Assembly: GCA_028753945.1 (NCBI GenBank)
Contig: JAPNXP010000009.1
Span: 1,798,001 to 1,862,000 of the forward strand
Direction: 5' to 3'
DNA: 64,000 bases
DNA from: Hexactinellida sp. DTS-2022
Taxonomy: Eukaryota; Porifera; Hexactinellida
The position numbers and the translations under genes are program-made. Position 1 is the stretch's first letter. Each line of letters starts with the position of its first letter. This document shows positions 43,501-54,417 of the stretch, in pieces. Below the pieces are notes generated by a model. The model was given only the letters and a program-made list of their open reading frames with translations, was not told where the DNA came from and did not search any database.

Positions 43501-43800
43501 TTCCTAACCTTGGGAATATTTAGGTTGGGGTGGGACAATCCAGCTTCCCATCCCTCTGAATTATATTGTAGACAAAAATAGGGATAAAGAACAAGATTAG
43601 TTCAAAACTCCAATCTTGCTAAATTTGACCTTCCATTGAAATTGAAGTCAGATTCCTAATGTCGCTTTAATCTGTATCACTTGATGAATGCGTCAGGAGT
43701 AAGCCTATGAACTAATAGTTTATGTATAATACAATTAATTGAAATCTTAAAGTCGTTAGCACCAGCGGCTATTGTACTGTATTAATTTCATCAACAAAAG
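40503..43800. other. Long gene-free AT-rich region with MITE remnants
   Basis: No gene recognised on either strand. Contents: a diverged pogo-like element at about 41205-41620 (ctactcagcttaatt / gattaagcagagtt); a perfect 20-bp-stem hairpin at 41856-41906 (atgctacggtagatgttgac); an element at about 42600-42722 (gactcgttaatacgaa / cccgattaacgagtgac); a short CATAGGCG-family MITE at about 42930-43014; and a MITE at about 43350-43497 (ccggttaattagg / cccaattaagcggagtc) that shares its left half with 59632-59715. Confidence 0.5.
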
Positions 43801-43808
43801 TATAAATA
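43801..43808 (+). promoter_or_regulatory. TATA box of the astacin gene
   Basis: TATAAATA lies 53 bp upstream of the ATG, which would place the transcription start near 43832 and leave a short 5' UTR. Confidence 0.5.
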
Positions 43809-43860
43809 CAAGAAAATGCTCTCCATCTTCATTAATCAGTAAATCCATCCTTTCAACAAA

Positions 43861-45645
43861 ATGAAACTCGTACTTGCAATAATATTCAGTCTCCTTTCGA
43901 TGCCAGAATTGATAATGGGACAGAAAGTTTACTGTGAGAATCTGACAGATATAACCATGCTAAATCAAGAATACAACTACATAGAGGGCGATATAATTAT
44001 TCCTGCTGAAAACCTAACTGATTTCGTCATGTCCACAGAACCGTACGCAATTCAGAACGCCGTAGCCAGGAACACGCGTGCCCTATGGGAAGACGGCATC
44101 CTTCCTTATGTGCTATCCACCAGTCTCAACCAGAGGGCCAGAGACGCTATCGCTACTGCTATTAAGTTTTATGAGGAAAACACTTGCATTAGATTTAAAG
44201 TTAGGACCAATGAAATAAACTGGGTTAACTTCTTCCCTGGGAGAGGTTGTTACAGCTATATTGGGAATATTAGGAGGGGACCTCAGGACATCTCAATAGG
44301 GAGTGGCTGTGAATTCGTTGGGATTGTTGAACATGAGATATTCCATGCACTCGGACGCTGGCACGAGCAGAGTCGACCTGATCGCGATGCATACATTATA
44401 ATTAATACCGATAATATAATCTCAAATCAAATATCTAATTTTGAGAGGGTGTCCGAAAACGTAGCAACTACACAAAATCTTGCATATGATTTTAGCTCTA
44501 TCATGCACTATCGTTCCCGAGCATTCACCAGAAATGGTTTGGACACGATTTCAACCATTGATCCCAACAACCAAGATCTGATAGGACAGCGCCAAACCCT
44601 CTCTGCGACTGACATTCAACACATTGCTCTACTCTACTCTTGTGAAGGGCAGACTTCAACTTGGGCTGATTGGACACAATGGTCCATATGCGATAAAAAT
44701 TGCGAAGAATATATGCGAACTCGTACGAGATCATGCATGGGCAACGGGTGCCAAGGAGTCAGTCTCGAGAGCGAGTCGTGCGGAACCACTAGTTGCAATA
44801 TGCAAGCTAGCTGGGGCACCTGGAACCAATGGACTCAGTGCAGCGTGACATGTGGCGGTGACGGCTATAGGTACAGGGTCAGGAGCTGTGAGAATGGAAA
44901 TAACTGTCCTGGGCTCTATTACGAGGTTGATAGGACATGCAATAGTGTTGCATGTGTGACCGCTACCTGGAACGAGTGGAGCAATTGGGGATCGTGTTCC
45001 CTCACGTGTGGAGGCGGAAGTCGCACCCGCACACGAACTTGCACTGTAGAAAACTCGTGTGTAGGTCCATCCAGCCAGGCTCTGGTTTGTAATACACTTG
45101 TTTGCCTAGCTGATGAACAAATAATTAACGACACTCTCAGGCACCTGGGCTGCTTCCAGTACCTTGATTCGACCAATCTCTTCTACTACTCGAATGGCTC
45201 CTCCTTCACATTGGATATTCTAGAAATATCAGCTATAAACCGTGCTATAGTTAAGTGTTCTGTCTCAGTCGTCAGTCGAGATAGGCTCTTCTTTGGTATG
45301 ATAGATGGCTACTGTATGCAGGAGGGGTCTGCCTCCAATACTGGAATAAGAGCATTTGTTGGAGAGGAATTAGCTTCTTCGGTTTGTCAAGATCGGGCAG
45401 GAAGTTTTCAGAACGGGTTAGCAATGAGTTTATGGTATATATATGATCCCAGTGGAATAACTGCCCGTGAGAGGAGGGACACTATTTTCACAAGTACCAA
45501 CGAAACAGACGTAGACGAAATGGATAGAGAGGCTGAAGCGTGCGGCATTAATGTGGGGGGTCCAGATGAGTTCAATGGAGCGGTGAGGTTGTCATCCACC
45601 CTACTTTATGCCTTCCTAGCTCTTGCATTACTGCTTCAATATTAG
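43861..45645 (+). CDS. Secreted/GPI-anchored astacin metalloprotease with three TSP1 repeats
   Basis: 594 residues, single exon. Residues 1-20 form a signal peptide. YIEGD at 40-44 resembles the F-x-G-D aspartate-switch motif of astacin propeptides. The catalytic domain runs about 70-260 with zinc site HEIFHALGRWHE (158-169; three His and catalytic Glu) and Met-turn SIMHY (213-217). Three thrombospondin type-1 repeats follow (about 262-415), each with W-x-x-W and CSVTCGG-type signatures; the first repeat is atypical (CDKNCEE). A Cys-containing domain starting HLGCFQYLD is reminiscent of WSC-like modules but unassigned. A hydrophobic C terminus (LSSTLLYAFLALALLLQY) with small residues before it suggests a GPI anchor. 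Astacins cleave matrix and growth-factor proteins outside the cell. Confidence 0.9.
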   Translation: MKLVLAIIFSLLSMPELIMGQKVYCENLTDITMLNQEYNYIEGDIIIPAENLTDFVMSTEPYAIQNAVARNTRALWEDGILPYVLSTSLNQRARDAIATAIKFYEENTCIRFKVRTNEINWVNFFPGRGCYSYIGNIRRGPQDISIGSGCEFVGIVEHEIFHALGRWHEQSRPDRDAYIIINTDNIISNQISNFERVSENVATTQNLAYDFSSIMHYRSRAFTRNGLDTISTIDPNNQDLIGQRQTLSATDIQHIALLYSCEGQTSTWADWTQWSICDKNCEEYMRTRTRSCMGNGCQGVSLESESCGTTSCNMQASWGTWNQWTQCSVTCGGDGYRYRVRSCENGNNCPGLYYEVDRTCNSVACVTATWNEWSNWGSCSLTCGGGSRTRTRTCTVENSCVGPSSQALVCNTLVCLADEQIINDTLRHLGCFQYLDSTNLFYYSNGSSFTLDILEISAINRAIVKCSVSVVSRDRLFFGMIDGYCMQEGSASNTGIRAFVGEELASSVCQDRAGSFQNGLAMSLWYIYDPSGITARERRDTIFTSTNETDVDEMDREAEACGINVGGPDEFNGAVRLSSTLLYAFLALALLLQY

Positions 45646-45847
45646 TCTTTTTAACTTACATGGAATAACCATGTTGTTTTAACTGTGTAGATATTTTCTC
45701 TTTCTTTATTCTATCTTGCTTTTCTTCTGTGTTGTAATTTCTTTCCACTGTTGCTGTAGATAATAATTGTAATTACTCCCATATTAATTGATTATGTTAT
45801 CCATACTCTGCTTGTTAACAGTTATAGTAGAACCTCGTTTTACGCGG

Positions 45848-46330
45848 TTTTTACTGTGCCGACTATACTATATAATAGTGACCCAGTTCTAAAATGACTG
45901 CCTTTAGTTAGGGAATTTTAACTCAAAACCTTGAAAATAATTGTTACCAAACATTTCTAAACTAGAGTCTTCTTCTGGGCCCAAATAAACATAGAAAAAA
46001 AGTTGCAAGCCCAAACCCGTGAGGAAATCTGTATCCTCTCCACAAAACAGAGTTTTATTAAAACTAACAACTGAAATTTCAGGATAGGTGTCTCATGTGT
46101 TACAAATGTGCACCTGGGGTCACGATTTTTTATTACAATTTTACACCTATTTAATGTACAAAAGGAACAATAAATAGTGCCCGAATATTGATATGCATTC
46201 GATAGAGAATTTAATTTTATACCTTTACACAGTGCACAAATTTTCAAATTGGGCTTAGTTTGTGCAATAATTGAGCTGTTAATCTCCTTTGTTTACTAAC
46301 ACTTCAGTTCAATTGAAAGTGTTAATTCAT
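45848..46330 (+). repeat. Spacer with two interspersed repeats
   Basis: 45848-45905 shares tgtgccgactatactat and aaatgactgcctt with 21020-21160. 46045-46330 is the second copy of the 300-bp repeat at 21811-22110, same orientation. A 25-bp pogo-like end (agtagaacctcgttttacgc) precedes them at about 45829. Confidence 0.65.
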
Positions 46331-46495
46331 TTACTACGACTACTAATCACTGAACAAATGGAGTAAATCCCCAGACACCTGGACATAGGGCGAAACCCCT
46401 GGACTTTCCAGGGAGTCCCTGTGTACGGTTTGGTATGTTTGAAGTTAATTAATCAAGGATTTGAAAAACTTAACATTTGCCCTCAGATAGGATTT

Positions 46496-47811
46496 ATGAA
46501 GAGTATCAAGACATACAGTCGTTATGCTCTCCTGTCCACTTACGAGCTCCTGTTAGAATATGACACTCCCAAGTATGTGCATGTGCAAGACAAGTTTGCT
46601 GGACTATTCTTCAGATTGGTTCAGCTCTGCGTGTTGTTGTTTATTTCCCTTTACTTGGTGTGGTGGAAGGCTGGCTACCAGAAGGTGGGTTACGTTTCTA
46701 GCGTCACTACCTACAAATTGAAAGGGGTTAGCTTAGGAGAGTCTCACGACGGATCCTCTCCCGTATCCCAGTTCTGGGATCCGGTTGACTACACCATCCC
46801 AGTTAAACAGAAAGACCAGTTCATAATCCCTACTCGCTACGTGTACACTCCTCGGCAGACCTACGGATACTGCCCTGAGAGTCCTAAGTACTCCAAGTGC
46901 AGCACTGATAAGGACTGTGCTGCCAACATACAGGTAAGTGATAGAGTCGGTTTATATAAAGCAATGCATTCCACTTGCTCCTGTAGGTTCCAAGTGGAAA
47001 CGGCATAATGAATGGCACCTGTGATACCAACACCCACACCTGCATCATAAACAGCTGGTGTCCAGTGGAGAACGATAGTAGAAATGCTGTGTATATTTCT
47101 AACTTCCTGAACTTCACAGTTCTCATTAAAAACTATATATTCTTTCCAAACTTTCCCGACGCAACTCCCAAACATGCGCATAGGAATGTGAAGAATGTAG
47201 ATAAAACTAACTCCGACTTCCTGAAGAACTGTAGATACGACCCGACAGAGGTTAAGACTAACCACTCCATGCTATTCTGCCCCATTTTCACCCTAAGAAC
47301 CCTCCTGAGTGACCCCGAGATGATATTGGGCAACACGTCTATGGATGTAGACAGTCTAATCGAACTGGGCGGTGTGGTTGATATTAACATACACTGGGAC
47401 TGTAACCTAGATTTTTCAATTGAAAACTGCAACCCACAGTACCAAAGCAGGAGACTGGACCAGGACAAGGTGAGCATATCACCTGGGTACAACTTCAGAA
47501 AAGCAGATTACTCGTATGAGGATGAAGGGAAAACTAAGTACAGGTATCTGTACAAACTATACGGAATAAAGTTCAGCATAGTCGTGACGGGTATAGCTAG
47601 GCAGTTCGACGTCTACCAGCTGTTCATCACGATAGGATCTGGAATTTCCTACTTTGCCATCGCTACTATTACCACAGATTTCTTTATACTGTGGGTGTAT
47701 AAAAAGAAAAAACTATATCGCAGAGAGAAGTATCAGTTAATTTCAGACGTTGAGGATCCAGATTTGCTGACGAGATTGCTCACTAGTAACAAGAACGAAG
47801 ACAGGAGTTGA
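46496..47811 (+). CDS. P2X ATP-gated cation channel (2 exons)
   Basis: Exons are 46496-46933 and 46987-47811 (phase 0; 53-bp intron), 420 residues. The N-terminal motif EYDTPK contains the conserved TP(K/R) site. TM1 is about 38-57. The extracellular loop has VTTYKLKGV (ATP-site lysines), the ten P2X cysteines, NFTVLIKN, SPGYNFRKA (Asn-Phe-Arg of the ATP site) and YKLYGIKFSI (final ATP lysine). TM2 is followed by VYKKKKLYRREKY, matching the Y-x-x-x-K trafficking motif region. Trimeric P2X channels open to Na+ and Ca2+ on binding extracellular ATP. The start is the ATG nearest the conserved N terminus; the frame stays open upstream, where AG at 46488-46489 could be an acceptor for a 5' exon. 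Confidence 0.95.
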
Positions 47812-48240
47812 GAGCCTCCTAAGTGAGGTTCTCAGATTGTAGTAAGAATTTACGAATTAAAAATAATAATAATAAGATAACTCCAGTTATTTATGCTGGG
47901 TTATTGAAATTTTGAAAATGGTTTGTAATTTATGATTTTTGAGCTTCTAATAATTTATATCTTGACTTAATTAATTTATGATATTAATTTATCAGCCATT
48001 TGTTAGTGTGTCAGAGTAACTCCTAAATTGAATCAATAGACCTGTTTATAATTCCCCAGGTAGTTCAGTAAGTTGGTCTATCAATTTATTTGGCTATTTC
48101 GCCAGGACAGGGTCTTGGACTAAACGTAGATAAGTCTAATTATCTTGATTACGTTACTGGATTCCTGAAAACGCTATATTGTATTTAATCTATTTTCAAC
48201 AAATACTACATTTCAGAACATTTAAATCTGAGATAGGAGA
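47812..48240. other. Spacer between P2X and ARGLU1
   Basis: AT-rich; 3' UTR of the P2X gene and promoter/5' UTR of ARGLU1 are expected here. No repeat or other gene recognised. Confidence 0.4.
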
Positions 48241-51200
48241 ATGCCAAAGAAGCGCAGCCACTACTCGAGAGAGAGGAACCCCTCTCGGTCCCGCTCCAGG
48301 TCTCGCTCCAGTTCTCGCTACAAATCTAAACGCAGTAGAAAGAGGAGCAGGAGTCGATCTAGACATGACTCCCGTAGTCCCAGCAGGTTATCTTGTATAC
48401 ATAATAAAAATAATATCTCTAATTTATTGCTAGAAAGTTTCATATTATAAATGAGTTGATAGGTTGAGAGATAGGAAGGAAAAGAAATACCAATCGCGCA
48501 GAAGATCTCCAGAGAAGAACTCTAAACAATATGACAAACTCCATTGTCCGAATTGCAAGAATCCCATCTCGGTCTCTCGGTAGGTAGTTTTCTCCATGAT
48601 TTTATACTAAACTATTCAGTTGTAGGTAATATTAGTGTCGTAACTCTTCAAATTATGTATTATTGTTATTATTTTCTTTAATCTTACATAATTGTATTCC
48701 TCGAGATTTGTTTCGCTGCTAACTATTTACTTTGGTTACAGTTTATTCTCTATTTTTGGCTACCTTAACTTAAATAATTTGCTAAACTAACCAAGGTTCT
48801 TCCAGTGTGTTACACCTGGATGCGCGTTTATTTAAAAAATGATGCACGATTAAATTATGATCTATCCAACTGACGTATGCATTATTCAGGTTATAAAGAA
48901 CCAAGGATTTAAACCTAGATACAACCCGCTATAAATCACCTCAATTGATTTATATCTACTATGTCTATGCCCTGTGCACTTCTCTGATAATTAGAACTCT
49001 GCTAGGTTTACAGCTGAACAGGAAGCAAAGCTGATCGAAGAGGAGACGAAGCACCGAATAGAGTCTGTGCTGTCCGAGCGAGTGAGCTCTGAGCTGGAGC
49101 TAAGGAAGGACGAGATCGAAGAGGAAGTGAAACGCCGAGTTGAAGAAGCAAAGCGAATAATGGAACAGACAATGGTAGAGGAGTTAGAACGTAGAAAGAG
49201 ACTGCAACAAGACGAAGAGATCAGGAGACAGGTACGCCATAATACAGTATAGTATTTGTACTTGTATAACAAGATTTATATTGTGGTTAATATGCTACCT
49301 GAACAGAATTAATATATTAACTGGTGCCCAATTGTTTGAACTGCAATTTATATTCAATGTTAATTGTTATTCTACAGACAAACTTTGAATTACACTCAAT
49401 AATATTATTTATTAATGTTTACAAGAATATATTCGTTGCCTCAGAATCGAGGTTAGCAGGTTTTGTGATTACGTTAGATCTTTCTCTGGCTTTCTCTGGA
49501 TCTGGATGAAGTATCAAACCCGAATTTACAAGATTATGGTACATTCTCGGGACAAGAAAAGATTGCTACATTTTTCGTAACAGTTTTATTTCTATCTCTC
49601 TCACTCACTTGGCACGTATCTTCATTCTATCAGGACGCTTAAATATTTCTGTCAAACCTCGTAAATGCATATCCAAATTATACAATACATTTCTTTATGT
49701 TTCAATTTAACAATGTGTAAATAGGCCAATTCTCTACTGGCTAGAATATGCGATGTTTCCTTTAACTAAGGATTTAAGTAGAACCTCGTTAGTACGGACT
49801 CGGAGACGGTTAATACGAACACTATTTTCGTCCTCTTCAAAACCTTTTCAATACAAATGACACCGGTTAATACGAATTCCACACACTAATGAGGTTCTAC
49901 TGTGACTCGCTTTTTTATTATTACTCTCATTCACGAGGCTTGACTGTATAGTTATTTTTATATAATATCTTATTTTGTAGTTTCCTAGCTATTTATCTTG
50001 CCATTTATAGCGTTTGTTATGTAAAAATTGTAAACCAATTCCAACCGCTATCCATTAAATAATAATAATATATTATTCTTGTGTTACTAGAGTTGCATAT
50101 GTTTATTGGCACAGTTATTGATTGGAATTCGACTAATTTGTAATAATTCATCTCGATATTTTATATGATCATTTATTAAAATTAAATTATATTTAAAAGC
50201 AATATGTTTTTCTTCGCGTTGTATTATAATTTGAATATAAAGTGCTTTAGTGCCTTGTGTCTGTAGCAAGATGCGAAGAAGCAAGAGGAGAGGCTACAGA
50301 GGATTATGGCAGAGAACCAAGCTAGAATTGAGAAGGAGACGAAAAGAATAGTAAGACCCATTAAAAATAATAATTTTTAATGTGCACATTCATTTCCTAT
50401 CTAGCAGAACTCTGTTTTGGCATATGTCAACAGACATTTAATTTTTGATGTTTTACATCTTTGAACGAGCGGATATCTGCAAAGCGCTCATTTATTTCCT
50501 TTGACATTGAAAATTCAATTGGGAAAAGGCCATTAATTAACTCTACTTTTCTAAGCCCTTTTATACTGTTTTACGATGTGGACTGTCATGGTGTGATGTA
50601 GCCAGGTAGGTATATAAGCAAGATTTGTCTTCTCCCTAGGTTAGAACCTGACACGCCCAAAATATTGGTTTTGTATTACTTCATTCATTGGCGCGTTACG
50701 GATAAATCCCTGTAGCTGTAGGCATCTGGTGTATCTCAGGCGTTAAAATAGCTATACTTAGGCTAAGTGATAAAATGTCCTGCTGTATACTAATGGACTA
50801 TCTCGTGTCTTTTAATTAAATAAAACTTTTCACACTCTCTAGGCACAAACATAATCAGATATTCTCATGAGAAGTCCATCCTACTATTGCTTGTCTTTTC
50901 TAATTCAATATTAGTCACTCATGTATGAAAGTACATAAAGCATTGTACCAGCTCGAACTATTGTAGTCGTAACAACGAACTAGGTTGTCACTATCCATTC
51001 TGTTCCGCAACCTATGTTGCTGCTGCTGTTTGCAAGAAATTGAGAAATGTATCTCAGTGGGTAAGCAGCTATTATTTGCTCAAACTGACCACCTAATTTA
51101 ATATTAATCAAATATTCTTAATGCACTTCGCATGGAGGTGACTCTGCTTAATTGATTCCGCTGGGACAACAATTAAATTATTTTGTAAAGAGAAGTTATA

Positions 51201-53099
51201 GACCACTCGTAACTGAATAATTCAATAAAGCAGAGTTACCGGTATAGGTGCAATTGGCGTAAAAAGAAACTTAATTCATTTTAGTTGGGGTATGCTAGAA
51301 TCTCAACTAATCTATTATCTTCTGCTTCAAATACAATCGTTTAAGTGTTTCCTTACCCTTCCACATAATGGCACAAAATGATATTCTCGATTGGCATAGA
51401 GTCTCGAAAATACTTTATATTTAATTATTCTCATTACTAATTTAATGGCAGAACTAGGTAGCGGACAACAAGTTATTTCTGCTCAAAAGGTTTTAATATT
51501 GGCGGGGCGACGGCGGGTAAATTAATTTATGGGTTAATTGTTAAGAAGATTATTACGTTCATATACAAACAATACAATCACTTTCAGGACATTAAGCTGA
51601 TGAGATATTGAATATGCACAGGCATTGACCCCCAAACTGTTCTGACCATAACTGTGACTGTGAATATTCAAAGAAGTATCAAATTATATCCTCACTTAAT
51701 TAATACTTGTATTTATATCATAAAGTGAAAAAAACTTCTTGAAACTCGTGCATTTATTCCGATTTGACTTGAAATTTGTAGATCCGTGCTTTATTTGTTT
51801 TAATTTGATTTCCCACAAACAGGGGCGTAGACTTCGAGGTTGGTCATGGGGGTGCGAACATGGCACAAACCCACTTACACCAAATAGAGACATTTGGTAG
51901 TGGATAGAACCAATGTATTACAGCGTTAATTTAGATGACGTTAACTTGAATATTTCAAAAAAAATTATTCGCGTTAATTTCATGTATTTAAAAATGTTCT
52001 CCCTCAATCGCGTTAATTTCATGTATTTGAAAATGTTTTTCTCCAAATCGCGTTAATTTCCTTCGGGTTAATCTTCTATAATAAGGTATTCTACATCTTA
52101 GCACAAGCGGCACTACCAAGCATTTCGTCTTGGCAAGGCAACATAAAATCATGGGGGTGCCAGGCAGGCCTGGCACCCCAATGATTTTCCGCCAGGGGTG
52201 CCATGCACCCCCGGCACCCCCCAAGTTTACGCCACTGTCCACAAACTATAAAATTATCGGGTCAATGTATTCTTTGTAGTGCGAGTGTGGAACCCGGATT
52301 TATGCCTTCACAGAGCTCTAGGCCCATGAGCATAGGCGTCGGACCCATCCGGCATGGGCCGGGCAGCCCGAAGGGTCTACCCGGCTCTACCCGGCCCATT
52401 CCCGGCCCATAGTTGTGTTAGTGATGCCGTGAATGTAGCGGCCCCAGAATCGATTGGGCCGGCGGGCCCATTTCCGACGCCTATGTCCATGAGTCCAACT
52501 TTGTTATTATTCTTATTACCACACTCAACATTTGTTAATCCTACTAATCTAACTATGGAGTGAGACGTAAATTTACCCAAGTAGTGCACATATTTTCGAG
52601 GCTCTATGTTATTCTGGATTTTGTATACTCTGTCTCCTATGGGCGAGTATTCACTAGTTGAATATAACAATATTATTTATTTATTTACAATGTTTATTAT
52701 ATATTGAATTAATTTTATGGAGTCCCAAACTCAAACTGGGCTTAGTAGCTAATACTCTGATCTACAGAATTTTATTTGTATTTTTAATAATATCAATTTG
52801 ACCAAAAAGAAACTAATTAGTTAATTAATAATTAAACGATTTTCCCGAATGCAGCCCTCTTAGTTTAATTATTTATTTAATTTGATTTACTTATTTTTGA
52901 GTTACCCAATATTTCATATTAGGAGGAAGAGCAGTTACGAATAGTTGAACAAAGGAGGATTGACAATGAAGAGAGAGTTAAACGAGAAATTTCAGAACAA
53001 CAAGCTAACATGCAGATCCAGGAAGTAATTTTAAATAAATCTGGGGGTAAGAGAGCTAGACTCTCTTTCCAGTTTGGACCAAAAATGGACTCAAAATAA
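48241..53099 (+). CDS. ARGLU1: ARGLU1-like arginine/glutamate-rich splicing coactivator (5 exons)
   Basis: Exons are 48241-48386, 48463-48579, 49006-49231, 50267-50350 and 52923-53099, all in frame, total 249 residues. The N-terminal half is an RS domain (RNPSRSRSRSRSSSR and similar). A short CxxC segment (LHCPNCKNPISVS) follows. The C-terminal half is the Glu-rich helix of ARGLU1: RKDEIEEEVKRRVEEAKRIM, MVEELERRKRL, then EEEQLRIVEQRRI and the end GGKRARLSFQFG, which parallels human KGKSRPKLSFSL. ARGLU1 works in the nucleus with Mediator and spliceosomal factors on nuclear-receptor transcription and alternative splicing. Introns 3 and 4 (1.0 and 2.6 kb) carry several MITEs. The exon-1 donor (GTTATC) is weak. 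Confidence 0.88.
49783..49904. repeat. Pogo-like MITE in ARGLU1 intron 3
   Basis: agtagaacctcgttagtacg at the left and actaatgaggttctactg at the right are inverted, with inner cggttaatacgaa copies. Confidence 0.7.
51137..51240. repeat. Short pogo-like MITE in ARGLU1 intron 4
   Basis: gactctgcttaattgattcc and aattcaataaagcagagtt are inverted termini. Confidence 0.55.
51820..52237. repeat. hAT-like MITE with internal tandem repeat
   Basis: Ends caggggcgtagact and aagtttacgccactg are inverted. The flanks CCCACAAA and TCCACAAA form an 8-bp duplication with one mismatch. Inside, a roughly 50-bp unit with cgcgttaatttcatgtattt is repeated about three times. Confidence 0.8.
52331..52485. repeat. 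MITE with CATAGGCGTCGG termini
   Basis: cataggcgtcgg and ccgacgcctatg are exact inverted ends. The flanks CCCATGAG and TCCATGAG are an 8-bp duplication with one mismatch. The interior is GC-rich with gggccgggcagcccg-type repeats. Confidence 0.8.
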
Positions 53100-53458
53100 A
53101 TGCAATTTTAACATTTATTTATAGTTTCCTCTAATTTATAAGTATTAACTACTTTAATCAGTACGGTACTTTCTTTGAGATTAACAATTTAATTCTTATC
53201 AAGTGTAATATGAATTTAATTGCTAATTTATCAATGAAAGAACATAAATGTGACTCCTATTTTGTGATCAGTTCTACATTCATTAAATTATTTTAAATAC
53301 TTTTTATTTTTTTAAATTCCTACATTACAATTTCCCCTTTAAACAAACTAATAACTAAGTTCTGAATTTGACTTCCGCTATCTATCTCGAACCTCAGGGG
53401 ATATCAAAATCAGTTCGAGATAACGAATGTTCGAAATTATGGATGCCTCCATAAGATA

Positions 53459-53754
53459 CAGGGGTTTATCTAGGTGCCTGGCCGGAACTTTAAAGTTCCG
53501 GCCAGGCATCAGTTGTGGTCAAAAAGTGCGTGATTTTCGAATCGTTTTAGGTGCCGGGTGTATTGACAAATTTTCTGTTCCAGAAATGCTTGGATAAGCA
53601 ACTGTTTGTGCACCGTAGCAGTTTTTCCTCCTTAAAATAATGCCGTATCATTGAATTATACTGATTATGTATTATTGCTAATACCTATAGGGTGCCGGAA
53701 AATTTCTAGCTCCATGATAAAGTGCCAGCCACGAAAATCCTAGATAAACCCCTG
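53459..53754. repeat. MITE with CAGGGGTTTATCTAGG termini
   Basis: caggggtttatctagg at the left and cctagataaacccctg at the right are inverted. Inner ggccggaacttt / aaagttccggcc forms a hairpin next to the left end. It abuts the next element directly. Confidence 0.75.
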
Positions 53755-54147
53755 GGGCCTTATTCACTAACAATTCTTAACTTTTTTCTTAACTCATATT
53801 TATACAAATTCTAGGAAATAATTATAATTTCAAGAAGCCTGCTTAGATAGCATTTCAATTAGGGCTTAGATTCGTAACCAAAGTATCTATGAAATCTAAC
53901 AACCAAGGTGCAATTTTGTATAAAAATGAGTTAAGAAAATTCTAAGAATATGATGTCATGCTTAAGTTAAATGGTGGCATAACTCTGAAGAAATTCTGAG
54001 GAATCAAACAAAATTTATCCTCCAAAAAGGTGTTTTAGATATTTCGAACCTTTAGACTGGTAATTCAAATATTATTTCAATAACCTCTCATAATTTCAAG
54101 AATACAAAGTTAAGAAAAAAGTTAGAATTGTTAGTGAATAAGGCCCC
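53754..54147. repeat. MITE with GGGGCCTTATTCACTAAC termini
   Basis: Long inverted ends of about 35 bp: ggggccttattcactaacaa, then ttcttaacttttttc, with the inverse at 54110-54147. AT-rich interior. The ends resemble Harbinger-type MITEs; that placement is tentative. Confidence 0.8.
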
Positions 54148-54417
54148 TCTCCATATCCATTTAATTAATGTAACAAAATGTTAATTCAAATGATATGTAG
54201 AAAACTGCTAAATCTGAAAAATTCGAGTTAATTAATTAAAGGGTTGTAATTCTTTGGGAAAACAATAAAAATTCCATTTATGAAGGGAAATTAAAATTTG
54301 TTCGAGATTGCGGGCAATTATTTCAAACGCCATTTTTGTCAAAACAGCCACATACAATCTTTATAAACTAGCATTTTTCTTGAGCAGTTACCTGCTAGCT
54401 TATACCCAATATATAAG

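Noticed and set aside
48179-48433. 84-codon alternative frame over the ARGLU1 first exon
   Set aside because: The overlapping frame encoding the RS domain (start 48241) matches ARGLU1 and continues through correctly phased exons.
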